Assembly: GCA_046538735.1 (NCBI GenBank)
Contig: JBKHII010000001.1
Location: 1 to 64,000 of the forward strand
Reading direction: 5' to 3'
Length of the DNA stretch: 64,000 nucleotides
Origin: SLST01 sp046538735
Lineage (GTDB): Bacteria > Spirochaetota > Spirochaetia > DSM-27196 > SLST01
Position 1 is the first letter of the stretch. Every line of letters begins with the position of its first letter. The translations under genes were made by a program, and so were the position numbers. Shown in pieces: positions 17,376 to 25,555 of this stretch. Under the pieces are notes generated by a model. The model saw only the letters and a program-made list of their open reading frames with translations. It searched no databases and was not told where the DNA came from.

Positions 17376-17801
17376 GTGAAACGACGGGAACGAACGAGAA
17401 TACTGATCCAGGGTAGCCCCGATCTGCGGCGAGACCTCGCGACCGAGGTCCTCGACCGATACGACGTCTACACGATCGCCGAGCCCGCTCAAGGGCTCGT
17501 CATGACGAGCATGCGCGAGACCGCGCGAAAGTCGCGCTTCTACCTCGGCGAGCTCTTCGTGACCGAGGCGAAGGTGCAGGTCGGCGACCAGATCGGGCTC
17601 GGCGTGATCGCCGGCGACGACGACCGCGCAGCCTACGAGCTCGCCGTGATCGACGCGGCGTTCAACGCCTCGCTCCCGGAGACCGAGCGCTGGCGTAAGC
17701 GCCTCGAACACGAGTCGCGCGTGATTGCGCAGCGCGCGCTGGAAGAAGAACGACGCGTGCTCGAGACGCGAGTCAGCTTCCAGACGATGGACGTGGACTG
17801 A
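17376..17801 (+). CDS. phnG: C-P lyase subunit PhnG
   Basis: A 141-residue PhnG, part of the PhnGHIJ core that displaces adenine from ATP with phosphonate to make ribose-1-phosphonate 5-triphosphate. The family pattern MTSMRETARKSRFYLGELFVTEAKVQV then GDDDRAAYELAVIDAAF is clear. The GTG start is the only reasonable one and has no ribosome binding site. A candidate -10 lies 8 nt upstream, so the operon message may begin at or near this codon. The last base of its stop codon is the first base of the phnH ATG. Confidence 0.9.
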   Translation: MKRRERTRILIQGSPDLRRDLATEVLDRYDVYTIAEPAQGLVMTSMRETARKSRFYLGELFVTEAKVQVGDQIGLGVIAGDDDRAAYELAVIDAAFNASLPETERWRKRLEHESRVIAQRALEEERRVLETRVSFQTMDVD

Positions 17802-18415
17802 TGACGCTGGACACGGTACACGACGTACAGCACGCGTACCGGAAGCTGGTGCAGGCAACCTCGTTCCCGGGAACGATCGTCAGCATCAGTCATGAGGCGC
17901 AGAAGATCGACCTCCCGACCGAGCTTCCGCGCCCGCTCCTGCTGCTCGCGATGATGCTGCTGGACGCGGAGGTCGCGTTCTCGATCGACTCGCAGCATGC
18001 CGAGCGCGACGCGTCGCTCATCTCCCGGGTCACTTACTCGCGCGAGGTCTCCCGCTCGCAGGCGGCGTTCGTCCTGGTTGCGAACCCGGAGCAGGCGACG
18101 GAGGCGATCCGCGACGCGCGGGTAGGCACGCTCACCGATCCACACCTCGGAGCGACGGTCGTGCTGCTCGTGGAAACCCTGCGCGAGGTCGAGCCCGGCG
18201 AGGCAGTCGCGGACGATGTGCCGACGTTCGAGCTCGCCGGGCCGGGAGTCCAATCGACGCGGAGGATCGCCGTGGGCGCCCCGGCCGACTGGATGGAGGC
18301 GCGAGCTCGGCAGAACGCGGAGTACCCGCTCGGAATCGACGCGCTGTTCGTGACCCGCGACGGCGCGCTGCTGTCGCTCCCGAGGACCACGCAGGTCTCG
18401 CGGGTGGAAGGATAG
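17801..18415 (+). CDS. phnH: C-P lyase subunit PhnH
   Basis: A 204-residue PhnH, a core-complex subunit with a PLP-transferase-like fold but no cofactor. Family features are the N-terminal VQHAYRKLVQATSFPGTIVSI, the LLLLAMMLLDAEVAFSI helix, and the C-terminal AGPGVQSTRRI then FPLGIDALFV-like stretch (here EYPLGIDALFVTRDG). It overlaps phnG by one base and is followed by phnI after 4 nt, so the order phnGHI is the canonical one. Confidence 0.9.
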   Translation: MTLDTVHDVQHAYRKLVQATSFPGTIVSISHEAQKIDLPTELPRPLLLLAMMLLDAEVAFSIDSQHAERDASLISRVTYSREVSRSQAAFVLVANPEQATEAIRDARVGTLTDPHLGATVVLLVETLREVEPGEAVADDVPTFELAGPGVQSTRRIAVGAPADWMEARARQNAEYPLGIDALFVTRDGALLSLPRTTQVSRVEG

Positions 18416-18419
18416 ACGC

Positions 18420-19574
18420 ATGGGATACGTAGCCGTCAAAGGTGGGACCAACGCGATTGAAGCGTCGATCGAGCGTCTCTCGTACGAGCGACTCAAGCAC
18501 GGCCTCGTGCTCACGCCCGAGCACGTTCGCGCCGGAATGCGCGGGCTCATCGACCAGGTGATGAGTGAGGCCAGTCTCTACGCCGAATCGATCGCCGCGC
18601 TCGCGATCAAGCAGGCGGAGGGCAGCCCGGAGGAGGCGGTCTTCATCCTGCGCGCCTTCCGATCCACGCTCCCGCGAACGCACTACTCGTTTGACGTGGA
18701 GAGCGAGTCGATGCGCATCGAGCGCCGGATCTCGGCGACGTTCAAGGACATCCCCGGCGGCCAGATCCTCGGCGCGAGCTACGACTACACGCATCGACTC
18801 GTCGACTACGACCTTACGAAGGAGACGGACGACGACGCCGAGCGCCGGCTACGCGAGTGGTTCGCCCGCGGCGCGCTCGGCTCGGATCACGTGGAGCCGA
18901 TGGGTACGATTCCCAAGGTCGTCGACTACCTCCGCCGCGAAGGGCTGATGCGCCCGATCGAACCGGACGATACGCCCCCGCGCGACGTCACGAAGGAGGC
19001 GCTCAGCTTCCCGACCACGCGGTCGCAGCGGCTGCAGGTGCTCACGCGCGGACAGACGGGCGCGATCACCGCGCTCGGCTACGCGAGCCTCCGCGGGTAC
19101 GGACCGCTCCTGCACCCCACGGTGGGCGAGCTTCGGGTCGGGCGCCTTCCGGTCACGATCCCGAATCCCTTCGGCGACCAGGACGACGAGGACGACGGCT
19201 ACTACGTGGGCGACATCAAGGTGACCGAGGTCGAGTCGGTCGTGCCGGTCGCGGTACCGCGAGGCCAGGGTCGAACCGAGATCGAGTTCGACATCGGCTA
19301 CGGCATCTGCTTCGGACAGAACGAGACGAAGGCGATCGCGATGAGCCTCCTGGACCAGTGCCTCGAGAACCCGGATCCGAATCATCCCACGCACGACGAG
19401 GAGTTCGTGCTCCTCCACGTGGACTCGGTCGAGGCGACCGGCTTCATCAGCCACCTCAAGCTCCCCCACTACGTCACCTTCCAGTCCGAGCTCGACTCCG
19501 TGCGCGCGTCCCGACGCTCCAAACAGACGAGCATGGCCGACCGGGAGATTGATCTACCCGGGAGGAGCGGATGA
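18420..19574 (+). CDS. phnI: C-P lyase subunit PhnI
   Basis: A 384-residue PhnI, the nucleosidase-type subunit that with PhnG, PhnH and PhnL makes the ribose triphosphonate intermediate. The start MGYVAVKGGTNAIEASIERL is diagnostic, followed by FRSTLPRTHYS and later GQTGAITALGYASLRGYGP and DIGYGICFGQNETKAIAMS. Length matches the family. It overlaps phnJ by 4 nt. The ribosome binding site GGAAGGA precedes the ATG. Confidence 0.93.
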   Translation: MGYVAVKGGTNAIEASIERLSYERLKHGLVLTPEHVRAGMRGLIDQVMSEASLYAESIAALAIKQAEGSPEEAVFILRAFRSTLPRTHYSFDVESESMRIERRISATFKDIPGGQILGASYDYTHRLVDYDLTKETDDDAERRLREWFARGALGSDHVEPMGTIPKVVDYLRREGLMRPIEPDDTPPRDVTKEALSFPTTRSQRLQVLTRGQTGAITALGYASLRGYGPLLHPTVGELRVGRLPVTIPNPFGDQDDEDDGYYVGDIKVTEVESVVPVAVPRGQGRTEIEFDIGYGICFGQNETKAIAMSLLDQCLENPDPNHPTHDEEFVLLHVDSVEATGFISHLKLPHYVTFQSELDSVRASRRSKQTSMADREIDLPGRSG

Positions 19575-20419
19575 AGCCCCTTTCCAACTTCGGATTCCTG
19601 GACGAGAACTCCAAGCGCGAGATTCGGCGCGCCACGCTTAAGGCGATCTGCATCCCTGGCTATCAGGTGCCGTTTGCGTCCAGGGAGCTCCCGATCGCGC
19701 GAGGCTGGGGCACGGGCGGCCTGCAGCTCACGCTCTCGCTCATCGGAACGGACGATCGGCTGAAGGTGATCGACCAGGGCGCGGACGAGAGCGTGAACGC
19801 GGTGAGCATCAAGAAGCTCGTGGGCAACACGACGAACGTGCCCACGACCGACCATACGAACGAGGCGACGCTCATCCAGTCGCGCCACCGCGTTCCCGAA
19901 GAGCGCCTGCGGAACGACCAAATCCTCGTGCTCCAGGTTCCCATCCCGGAGCCGCTGCGCTTCGTGGAGCCGCGCGAAGAGGTCACCCGCCGGCTGCACA
20001 GCGAACAGGAGTACAGCGGCGCGTACCTCCTGCTCTTCGAGCAGATCATGCGCTACGGACGTGTCTCGACCGGCGCGGATCACCCCGTCATGGTGCACGA
20101 CCGATACGTCATGGCGCCGAGCCCGATCCCCCGCTTCGACAATCCGAAGCTCGACCACTCGGAGGCGCTCATTCTCCTCGGCGCGGGCCGGGAGAAGAAG
20201 ATCTACGCCGTACCGCCGTACACGAGAGTCGTGTCGCTCGACTTCGAGGACCATCCCTTTGAGATCGAGCAGGTCGACGGTCGCTCGTGCAGACTCTGCG
20301 GTGCAATCGGCGTCTACTTCGACGAGCTTCAGCACGACGAGACCGGCGAGACCTACTACCAATGCAACGACACGGCGTACTGCCTCGCGCGAATGAACTC
20401 CCGGGCGGTGAAGCGATGA
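19571..20419 (+). CDS. phnJ: C-P lyase radical SAM enzyme PhnJ
   Basis: A 282-residue PhnJ, which cleaves the carbon-phosphorus bond of ribose-1-phosphonate 5-phosphate to release the alkane and the 1,2-cyclic phosphate. The unusual CX2CX21C iron-sulfur motif is intact (Cys240, Cys243, Cys265) and the catalytic thiyl Cys271 follows after five residues, the same spacing as E. coli PhnJ. The N-terminus (FGFLDENSKREIRRATLKAI) and the NVPTTDHTNEATLIQSRHRV block are typical. It overlaps phnI and phnK by 4 nt each. Intact catalytic residues predict an active enzyme. Confidence 0.95.
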   Translation: MKPLSNFGFLDENSKREIRRATLKAICIPGYQVPFASRELPIARGWGTGGLQLTLSLIGTDDRLKVIDQGADESVNAVSIKKLVGNTTNVPTTDHTNEATLIQSRHRVPEERLRNDQILVLQVPIPEPLRFVEPREEVTRRLHSEQEYSGAYLLLFEQIMRYGRVSTGADHPVMVHDRYVMAPSPIPRFDNPKLDHSEALILLGAGREKKIYAVPPYTRVVSLDFEDHPFEIEQVDGRSCRLCGAIGVYFDELQHDETGETYYQCNDTAYCLARMNSRAVKR

Positions 20420-21261
20420 CTCCCAACGATCACTGGGTCCTCCGCGTCCAGGACCTCAACAAGCAGTTCGGCGAGGGCTGCCCGTCGTGCGCGGGCGGTG
20501 ATCGAAGCGGCCTCGAACGCAACTACTGCCCCGATTGCGGGACCGTCTACGCGCTCCGCGACGTGAGCTTCGACCTCCACCGCAGCGAGGTCCTCGGCAT
20601 CGTGGGCGAGAGCGGGAGCGGCAAGTCCACGATCATGAACGTCCTCTACTTTGACGACGAGCCCACGAGCGGCGCCGCCTACCTCGCCGATTTCGAGGAG
20701 GGAGCGCGCAGCATCTTCGGCGTCTCGAACCAGCGCAAGCGCTCCATCCGGAACCACCTCCTCGGTAAGGTCTACCAGAACCCGGTCCTGGGGCTGAAGA
20801 TGCGATTCTCCTCGCTCGCGAACATCGCGGAGAAACAGATCGCCGCCGGGAATCGGAACGTCGCGGTCATGGAGAACCGCTCGCGCGAGCTGCTCGACCA
20901 CGTGAACATCCCGACCTTCCGCATGAAGGAGGCCCCGGCCAACTTCTCGGGCGGAATGCAGCAGCGCGTCCAGATCGCGAAGGCGCTCTCGAACAATCCC
21001 CCCATACTCTTCCTGGACGAGGTCACGACCGGGCTCGACCTTTCGGTCCAGGCGCGTGTGCTCGACCTGATCAAGCAGATCCAGCGCGAGCTGCGGATCA
21101 GCATGTTGCTCGTCTCGCACGATCTCGCGGTCGTGCGCATGCTCGCCGACCGGACGCTCGTCATGCTGAACGGCGAGATCGTGGAGCGGGGGCTCACCGA
21201 CCAGATCATGGAAGACCCGCAGCATCCGTACACCCAGGAACTCGTCTACTCGCTGCTGTAA
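20416..21261 (+). CDS. phnK: C-P lyase ABC-type subunit PhnK with zinc-ribbon insert
   Basis: A 281-residue PhnK, the ABC ATPase that docks on the PhnJ core. Walker A is GESGSGKST (about 64-72), the signature is NFSGGMQQR, and Walker B is PPILFLDEV with a later SHDL His. Unlike E. coli PhnK it carries an insert after the first strand with Cys22-x2-Cys25 and Cys38-x2-Cys41, a probable zinc ribbon. I recall similar inserts in PhnK of some other phyla. It starts with ATG overlapping phnJ by 4 nt and ends 15 nt before the phnM start. Confidence 0.93.
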   Translation: MTPNDHWVLRVQDLNKQFGEGCPSCAGGDRSGLERNYCPDCGTVYALRDVSFDLHRSEVLGIVGESGSGKSTIMNVLYFDDEPTSGAAYLADFEEGARSIFGVSNQRKRSIRNHLLGKVYQNPVLGLKMRFSSLANIAEKQIAAGNRNVAVMENRSRELLDHVNIPTFRMKEAPANFSGGMQQRVQIAKALSNNPPILFLDEVTTGLDLSVQARVLDLIKQIQRELRISMLLVSHDLAVVRMLADRTLVMLNGEIVERGLTDQIMEDPQHPYTQELVYSLL

Positions 21262-21276
21262 GGAAAGGAGTACCAT

Positions 21277-22515
21277 CTGTACGTCATCACGAACGGCAGG
21301 ATCATCACTGAGGACGCGATACTGGACGACCACGACCTCGTCGTGGAGGGCGACCGGATCGCGGCGATCGTTCCGAGCGCCGAACGAAGGGCGGCCGGCG
21401 CGTCCGACGACGGAGCCCCGGACCACGGCACCCCCGGCCGCTTCCGCGGCCCCACGGTCATCGATGCCGAGGGCGGCTACGTCATGCCCGGTCTCATCGA
21501 CATTCACGCCGACTACATCGAACACATGGCTGCGCCGCGCCCTACGTCCGTCATGGACTTCCGGCTCAGCCTGCGCGAAGCCGAGCGCGAGCTCGTCACC
21601 CACGGTATCACAACGATGTACCACTCGCTCGCGATCTACGACTTCACCGAGTTCAACGCCGGACCCATTCGGACGCCGGAGAACACGCAGCGGCTCATTT
21701 CGCTCATCGGCGCGATGCACGACTCGCCGCACATCATCCGCCACCGCTTCCACGCTCGTTTCGAGATCGACAATCTGAGCCGTGTGGACGAGCTTCGAGG
21801 CTACATCCGGGACGGACAGGTCCACCTCATCTCGTTCATGGACCACACGCCCGGACAGGGCCAGTATCGCGACCTCGAGCTCTACCGCAAGACGCTCAAG
21901 TCGTATCGCAAGATCTCGGACGACGAGGTCGTACAGATCATCGAAAAGAGCCGGAATCGGCAGAAACTGACGATTGAAGCGATCACCGAGCTCGCTACAT
22001 ACGCACGGGAGCACGGGATCGCCGTCGCGAGCCACGACGACGACAGCGTCGCCAAGCTCGAGCTCGTCCGCGAGTTCGGCACGACGATCAGCGAGTTTCC
22101 CGTGACGCTCGAGGTTGCGCGCGCTGCGCGCGACCTCGGCCTCCACACAATCGCAGGCGCGCCGAACATCCTGCTCGGCGGATCGCACTCGGGCAACCTT
22201 TCGGCCGCGGAGGCGGTGCTGGACGGTTCGGTGGACGTGCTGTGCAGCGACTACTATCCGCCGGCGCTCATTCACTCCGTGTTCCAGCTCCACCACGCAC
22301 ACGGTCTCGACCTTCCGTCCGTCGTCCGGCTCGTCACGACCAACCCTGCGCGGGCGGTGCTCATGGACGACGAGCTTGGGAGCCTGGAGCCGGGGAAGCG
22401 GGCGGACATCATAGTCGTCAAGGAGCTCGAGGACGGCTACCCCGCCGTCACGCGGGCCATCGTGGGCGGAGCCGTCGTCCACGCCACGGCCTACCGGCAA
22501 CCGGAGCGCACATGA
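21277..22515 (+). CDS. phnM: PhnM, ribose-1-phosphonate 5-triphosphate diphosphatase
   Basis: A 412-residue amidohydrolase that removes diphosphate from the C-P lyase intermediate. Residue homology begins LYVITNGRIITEDAILDDHD, matching the family N-terminus. The codon there is CTG at 21277, with AGGAG 6 nt upstream, so a rare CTG start is the best reading. The first standard start is a GTG at 21343 that would delete the first 22 residues and a strand. Metal-site features include LIDIHADYIEH, HRFHARFEI, SHDDD and a late DYYPPAL. It overlaps the next gene by 4 nt. Confidence 0.9.
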   Translation: MYVITNGRIITEDAILDDHDLVVEGDRIAAIVPSAERRAAGASDDGAPDHGTPGRFRGPTVIDAEGGYVMPGLIDIHADYIEHMAAPRPTSVMDFRLSLREAERELVTHGITTMYHSLAIYDFTEFNAGPIRTPENTQRLISLIGAMHDSPHIIRHRFHARFEIDNLSRVDELRGYIRDGQVHLISFMDHTPGQGQYRDLELYRKTLKSYRKISDDEVVQIIEKSRNRQKLTIEAITELATYAREHGIAVASHDDDSVAKLELVREFGTTISEFPVTLEVARAARDLGLHTIAGAPNILLGGSHSGNLSAAEAVLDGSVDVLCSDYYPPALIHSVFQLHHAHGLDLPSVVRLVTTNPARAVLMDDELGSLEPGKRADIIVVKELEDGYPAVTRAIVGGAVVHATAYRQPERT

Positions 22516-23129
22516 AGAAGCAACTCGGAATCGAACCGCTCGTCCACGACAACGTCCGGATGAGAAACGTCGACCTGGGTCCCTACACCGAGGTCGGCGA
22601 GATGAGCTACCTCGACAACACCCGGATGGGCGCCTACTCGTACTGCGGGCAACTCTGCTTCTTCCAGAATGCGCGGATCGGCGCGTTCTCGAACATCGCA
22701 GCGGCAGTGAGGATCGGCCCCACGCGTCATCCCATCGAGCGCCCCACGCTTCACCACTTCACCTACCGTCGCGCGATGTACGGCTTCGCGCCCAACGACG
22801 ACGAGGCGTTCTTCGCGTGGCGCGCGGAGCAGGTCGCGACGATCGGCCACGACACGTGGATCGGGCACGGGGCGATCATCATGCCGAGCGTGAGCGTCGG
22901 CAACGGATCGGTCGTGGGGTCCGGAGCGGTCGTCACGCGCGACGTGCCGTCATACTCGATCGCCGTGGGCGTGCCCGCGCGTGTCGTGAAGCGACGGTTC
23001 GAGCCTGACGTGGCGGACGCGATGGAGCGAATTGCATGGTGGGAGTGGTCGCACGAGACGATCCGCGACCGACTGGACGCGTTCTCGCTCTCGGCGGAAG
23101 ACTTCGTTGCGGAGTTCGACCATGAGTAG
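22512..23129 (+). CDS. Hexapeptide-repeat transferase of phosphonate operons
   Basis: A 205-residue left-handed beta-helix protein with isoleucine-patch repeats (for example TIGHDTWIGHGAIIMPSVSVG then NGSVVGSGAVVTRDVP), ending in the usual VGVPARVVKRRF. It matches the acyltransferase family found within C-P lyase operons. The acceptor is unknown; it may acetylate an aminophosphonate, as the unrelated PhnO does. It overlaps phnM by 4 nt and phnL by 8 nt, so it is fully embedded in the operon. Confidence 0.85.
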   Translation: MKKQLGIEPLVHDNVRMRNVDLGPYTEVGEMSYLDNTRMGAYSYCGQLCFFQNARIGAFSNIAAAVRIGPTRHPIERPTLHHFTYRRAMYGFAPNDDEAFFAWRAEQVATIGHDTWIGHGAIIMPSVSVGNGSVVGSGAVVTRDVPSYSIAVGVPARVVKRRFEPDVADAMERIAWWEWSHETIRDRLDAFSLSAEDFVAEFDHE

Positions 23130-23826
23130 CCAACCGTTGCTGGAGGTCCGCGACCTGTCCAAGACCTTCACGATCCACAACTTCGACAAACGGATCACGG
23201 GCTGCCGCGATATCTCGATCCGCATCGAACCGGGTAGCTTCGTGGGCATCACCGGCAGGAGCGGGAGCGGCAAATCGACGATTCTCAAGCTGGTGTATCG
23301 TACCTACCTCCCGCAGAGCGGCGAGATCTGGTACGACTCCCGGAATGACGGCCGCATCGATCTCGCCCGCGTGGACGAGCGCACGGTACTCTCGCTCCGG
23401 AAGTCGGAGATCGGCTACGTGAGCCAGTTCCTGAGCGTGATTCCGCGCACGACCGCCCGCGAGATCGTAGAGTACGCGGCGAAGGAGACGGGCGCGGGCG
23501 AGGAGCTCGCTCGCGAGCGAGCGCAAGAGATGCTCGCCCACTTCGAGCTCGAACGCGAGCTGTGGGACAGCTACCCGAACACGTTCTCCGGAGGCGAGAA
23601 GCTCCGGCTGAACATCGCCCGTGCGATGGTCAAGCATCCGCGCCTCCTCCTGCTCGACGAGCCCACCGCGAGCCTGGACGCGCACTCGAAGGGTCGCGTC
23701 CGCGAGCTGATCGAGCAGCTCAAGGGCGAGGGAACCACCATGCTCGGCATCTTCCACGACCTCGAGTTCATGGGCGGCCTCTGCGACCACGAGTACAACA
23801 TGGACTCCGGTAGTCTGATAGACTAG
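23122..23826 (+). CDS. phnL: C-P lyase ABC-type subunit PhnL
   Basis: A 234-residue PhnL. Walker A is GRSGSGKST, the signature is FSGGEKLRLNIARAM and Walker B is PRLLLLDEPTASLD. The N-terminus LLEVRDLSKTFTIHNFDKRI is typical. PhnL works with PhnGHI in ATP-phosphonate nucleosidation rather than in transport. It overlaps the hexapeptide transferase and is 4 nt before the PHP-IMPase fusion gene. Confidence 0.92.
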   Translation: MSSQPLLEVRDLSKTFTIHNFDKRITGCRDISIRIEPGSFVGITGRSGSGKSTILKLVYRTYLPQSGEIWYDSRNDGRIDLARVDERTVLSLRKSEIGYVSQFLSVIPRTTAREIVEYAAKETGAGEELARERAQEMLAHFELERELWDSYPNTFSGGEKLRLNIARAMVKHPRLLLLDEPTASLDAHSKGRVRELIEQLKGEGTTMLGIFHDLEFMGGLCDHEYNMDSGSLID

Positions 23827-23830
23827 CGCG

Positions 23831-25489
23831 ATGATCGGCGACCTCCACCTCCACACGAACCACTCGGACGGCTCGCAGTCTCCGGCAGAGGCGCTCGTCG
23901 CGGCGCGCGAGCGCGGTCTCGACTTCGTGAGCTACGTTGACCACGACACGACCGCGGGCACGGCGGAAGCGGTCCGGATCGGCAGACGACTCGGCATCGC
24001 CGTGATTCCCGGCGTGGAGATCTCGGCGTACGACTTCCAACGGAGCCGCAAGGTACACATCCTCGGGTACAACTACCGGCTGCCGGCGACCAACATCGAG
24101 GCGTTGTGCCGCCCGCTGCGAGAAGCCCGCCACGCGAACACGCTCCGGCAGATCGGGGAGATCCGCGCCGCGGGATACGAGATCTCCGAGGCGGATGTCC
24201 GCGAGCACGCGGCCGGACCGGATCCCTGCCTCTACAAGCAGCACATCATGCTCGCCTTGATCGCCGCCGGGTATACATCGTCGATCTACTCACCGCTCTA
24301 CACGCAACTCTTCAGAAGCGGTGGCCCCGCTGCGCACGACATCGAGTATGCGGACGCGCGGGAGGCGATTCGAGCGATTCATGCCGACGGTGGACTCGCG
24401 GTGCTCGCGCACCCCGGGCAGCTCGACTCGTACGACGCGGTCGGCGATCTCGTGGAGGCCGGCCTGGACGGCATCGAGCTGTTCCACGAGGACCACGCCC
24501 GGTCCGACCACCGGCGTATTCGCGACATCGCCGAGCGTCACGACCTCTTCACGACCGGCGGCAGCGACGACCACGGGGAGTACGGCTCGGAGGTGCACGT
24601 GGGCGAGATCTGCGCTCCGCCGGGCGCGCTCGAGGCGATCACCGCTCCCGCGGACGACGACATCGCCTGGTGCGTTCAACTCGTGCGAGACGCGGCGCGC
24701 ATCGCGCGCGAAGGCGTGGCCACATCGATCTCGGTTGAGCTCAAGAACGGCGACATCCGCGACCTCGTGACCGAGTACGACGTTGCGGTCGAGCGGCGAC
24801 TCGCCGAGGCGATCCGTGCGCGCTTCCCGGAGCACGGCCTGATCACCGAGGAAGACGACCACGAGAAGTCGCCTCCGGGCTCCCCGATCTGGATCATCGA
24901 CCCGATCGACGGTACGACCAACTTCGCGACATCGCACTCGTGCTTCGCCGTCAGCGTCGCGCACTACCGCGGCGCCGAGCCGGTCTTCGGGATCGTCTAC
25001 GACGTGATGGCGGACGAGCTCTACCTGGGAGTCGCCGGTGAGGGTGCGTGGCTCAACGGAGTCCGGCTCGGTCCGGTGTGGGGCGGACGACCGAGACCGC
25101 TCGAGCGCTGCGTCGTCGAGGTGAGTCTGACAGCGGTCGATCGGCTCCGGCGCCGGGGACACGACGTGATCGGTCCGCTCGCGACCGAGTTCCGCGCGCA
25201 GCGATCGCACGGATCGGCGGCGATCGGGATTTGCCGCATCGCCGCGGAGACGCTGGACGTCTACGTCGCGTCCACGTTGAGCGCGTGGGACTACGCGGCG
25301 GCCGTCATCGTGCTTGCGGAGGCGGGAGGAGCGGCGATCGTCGTCAAGGAAGGGGGCGACTCGGACTCGTGGATGGACACCGGCAAGCGCATCTTCGCCG
25401 CGGCAGGCCACCCGGAGACGCTCCGTGCCGCGCGCTCGGCCGCGCTTCCGGACCTCCCGCACGAGCGCGAACGTTACTACACTTTCTGA
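23831..25489 (+). CDS. PHP phosphoesterase fused to inositol monophosphatase-family domain
   Basis: A 552-residue two-domain protein at the end of the C-P lyase operon. Residues 1 to about 272 are a PHP phosphoesterase with metal ligands visible at His6/His8 (DLHLHTNHSDG), Asp37/His38 (YVDHD), Glu63 (PGVEIS), His76, His194 (LAHPGQ) and Asp246/His248 (GSDDHGE). Residues about 283-552 are an inositol monophosphatase-type domain with all three metal motifs: Glu340/Glu341 (ITEEDD), Asp357/Asp360 (DPIDGTTNF) and Asp487 (SAWDYA). A PHP enzyme from another phosphonate operon, PhnPP, is known to convert the cyclic ribose phosphate made by PhnJ to ribose 5-phosphate. Here the fused domain may take the second, monoesterase step. 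No phnP or phnN is present. The order of steps is an inference. Confidence 0.9.
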   Translation: MIGDLHLHTNHSDGSQSPAEALVAARERGLDFVSYVDHDTTAGTAEAVRIGRRLGIAVIPGVEISAYDFQRSRKVHILGYNYRLPATNIEALCRPLREARHANTLRQIGEIRAAGYEISEADVREHAAGPDPCLYKQHIMLALIAAGYTSSIYSPLYTQLFRSGGPAAHDIEYADAREAIRAIHADGGLAVLAHPGQLDSYDAVGDLVEAGLDGIELFHEDHARSDHRRIRDIAERHDLFTTGGSDDHGEYGSEVHVGEICAPPGALEAITAPADDDIAWCVQLVRDAARIAREGVATSISVELKNGDIRDLVTEYDVAVERRLAEAIRARFPEHGLITEEDDHEKSPPGSPIWIIDPIDGTTNFATSHSCFAVSVAHYRGAEPVFGIVYDVMADELYLGVAGEGAWLNGVRLGPVWGGRPRPLERCVVEVSLTAVDRLRRRGHDVIGPLATEFRAQRSHGSAAIGICRIAAETLDVYVASTLSAWDYAAAVIVLAEAGGAAIVVKEGGDSDSWMDTGKRIFAAAGHPETLRAARSAALPDLPHERERYYTF

Positions 25490-25497
25490 AACGAAAA

Positions 25498-25517
25498 GGG
25501 GAGCCTCACGGCTCCCC
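25498..25517 (-). terminator. Intrinsic terminator between the phn operon and phnD
   Basis: A perfect 8-bp stem GGGGAGCC/GGCTCCCC with a TCAC loop. On the minus strand it is followed by TTTTCG, so it should end the phnD transcript. On the plus strand the downstream sequence is only moderately T-rich, but the same hairpin could also close the phnG operon. Confidence 0.75.
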
Positions 25518-25555
25518 TCGCACTTTGCATCGGTGACCGAGTTCTCCTGCGGCGC

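Noticed and set aside
20356..22500. 714-codon open frame opposite phnK and phnM
   Set aside because: An antisense shadow of two clearly conserved genes, with no ribosome binding site or domain.
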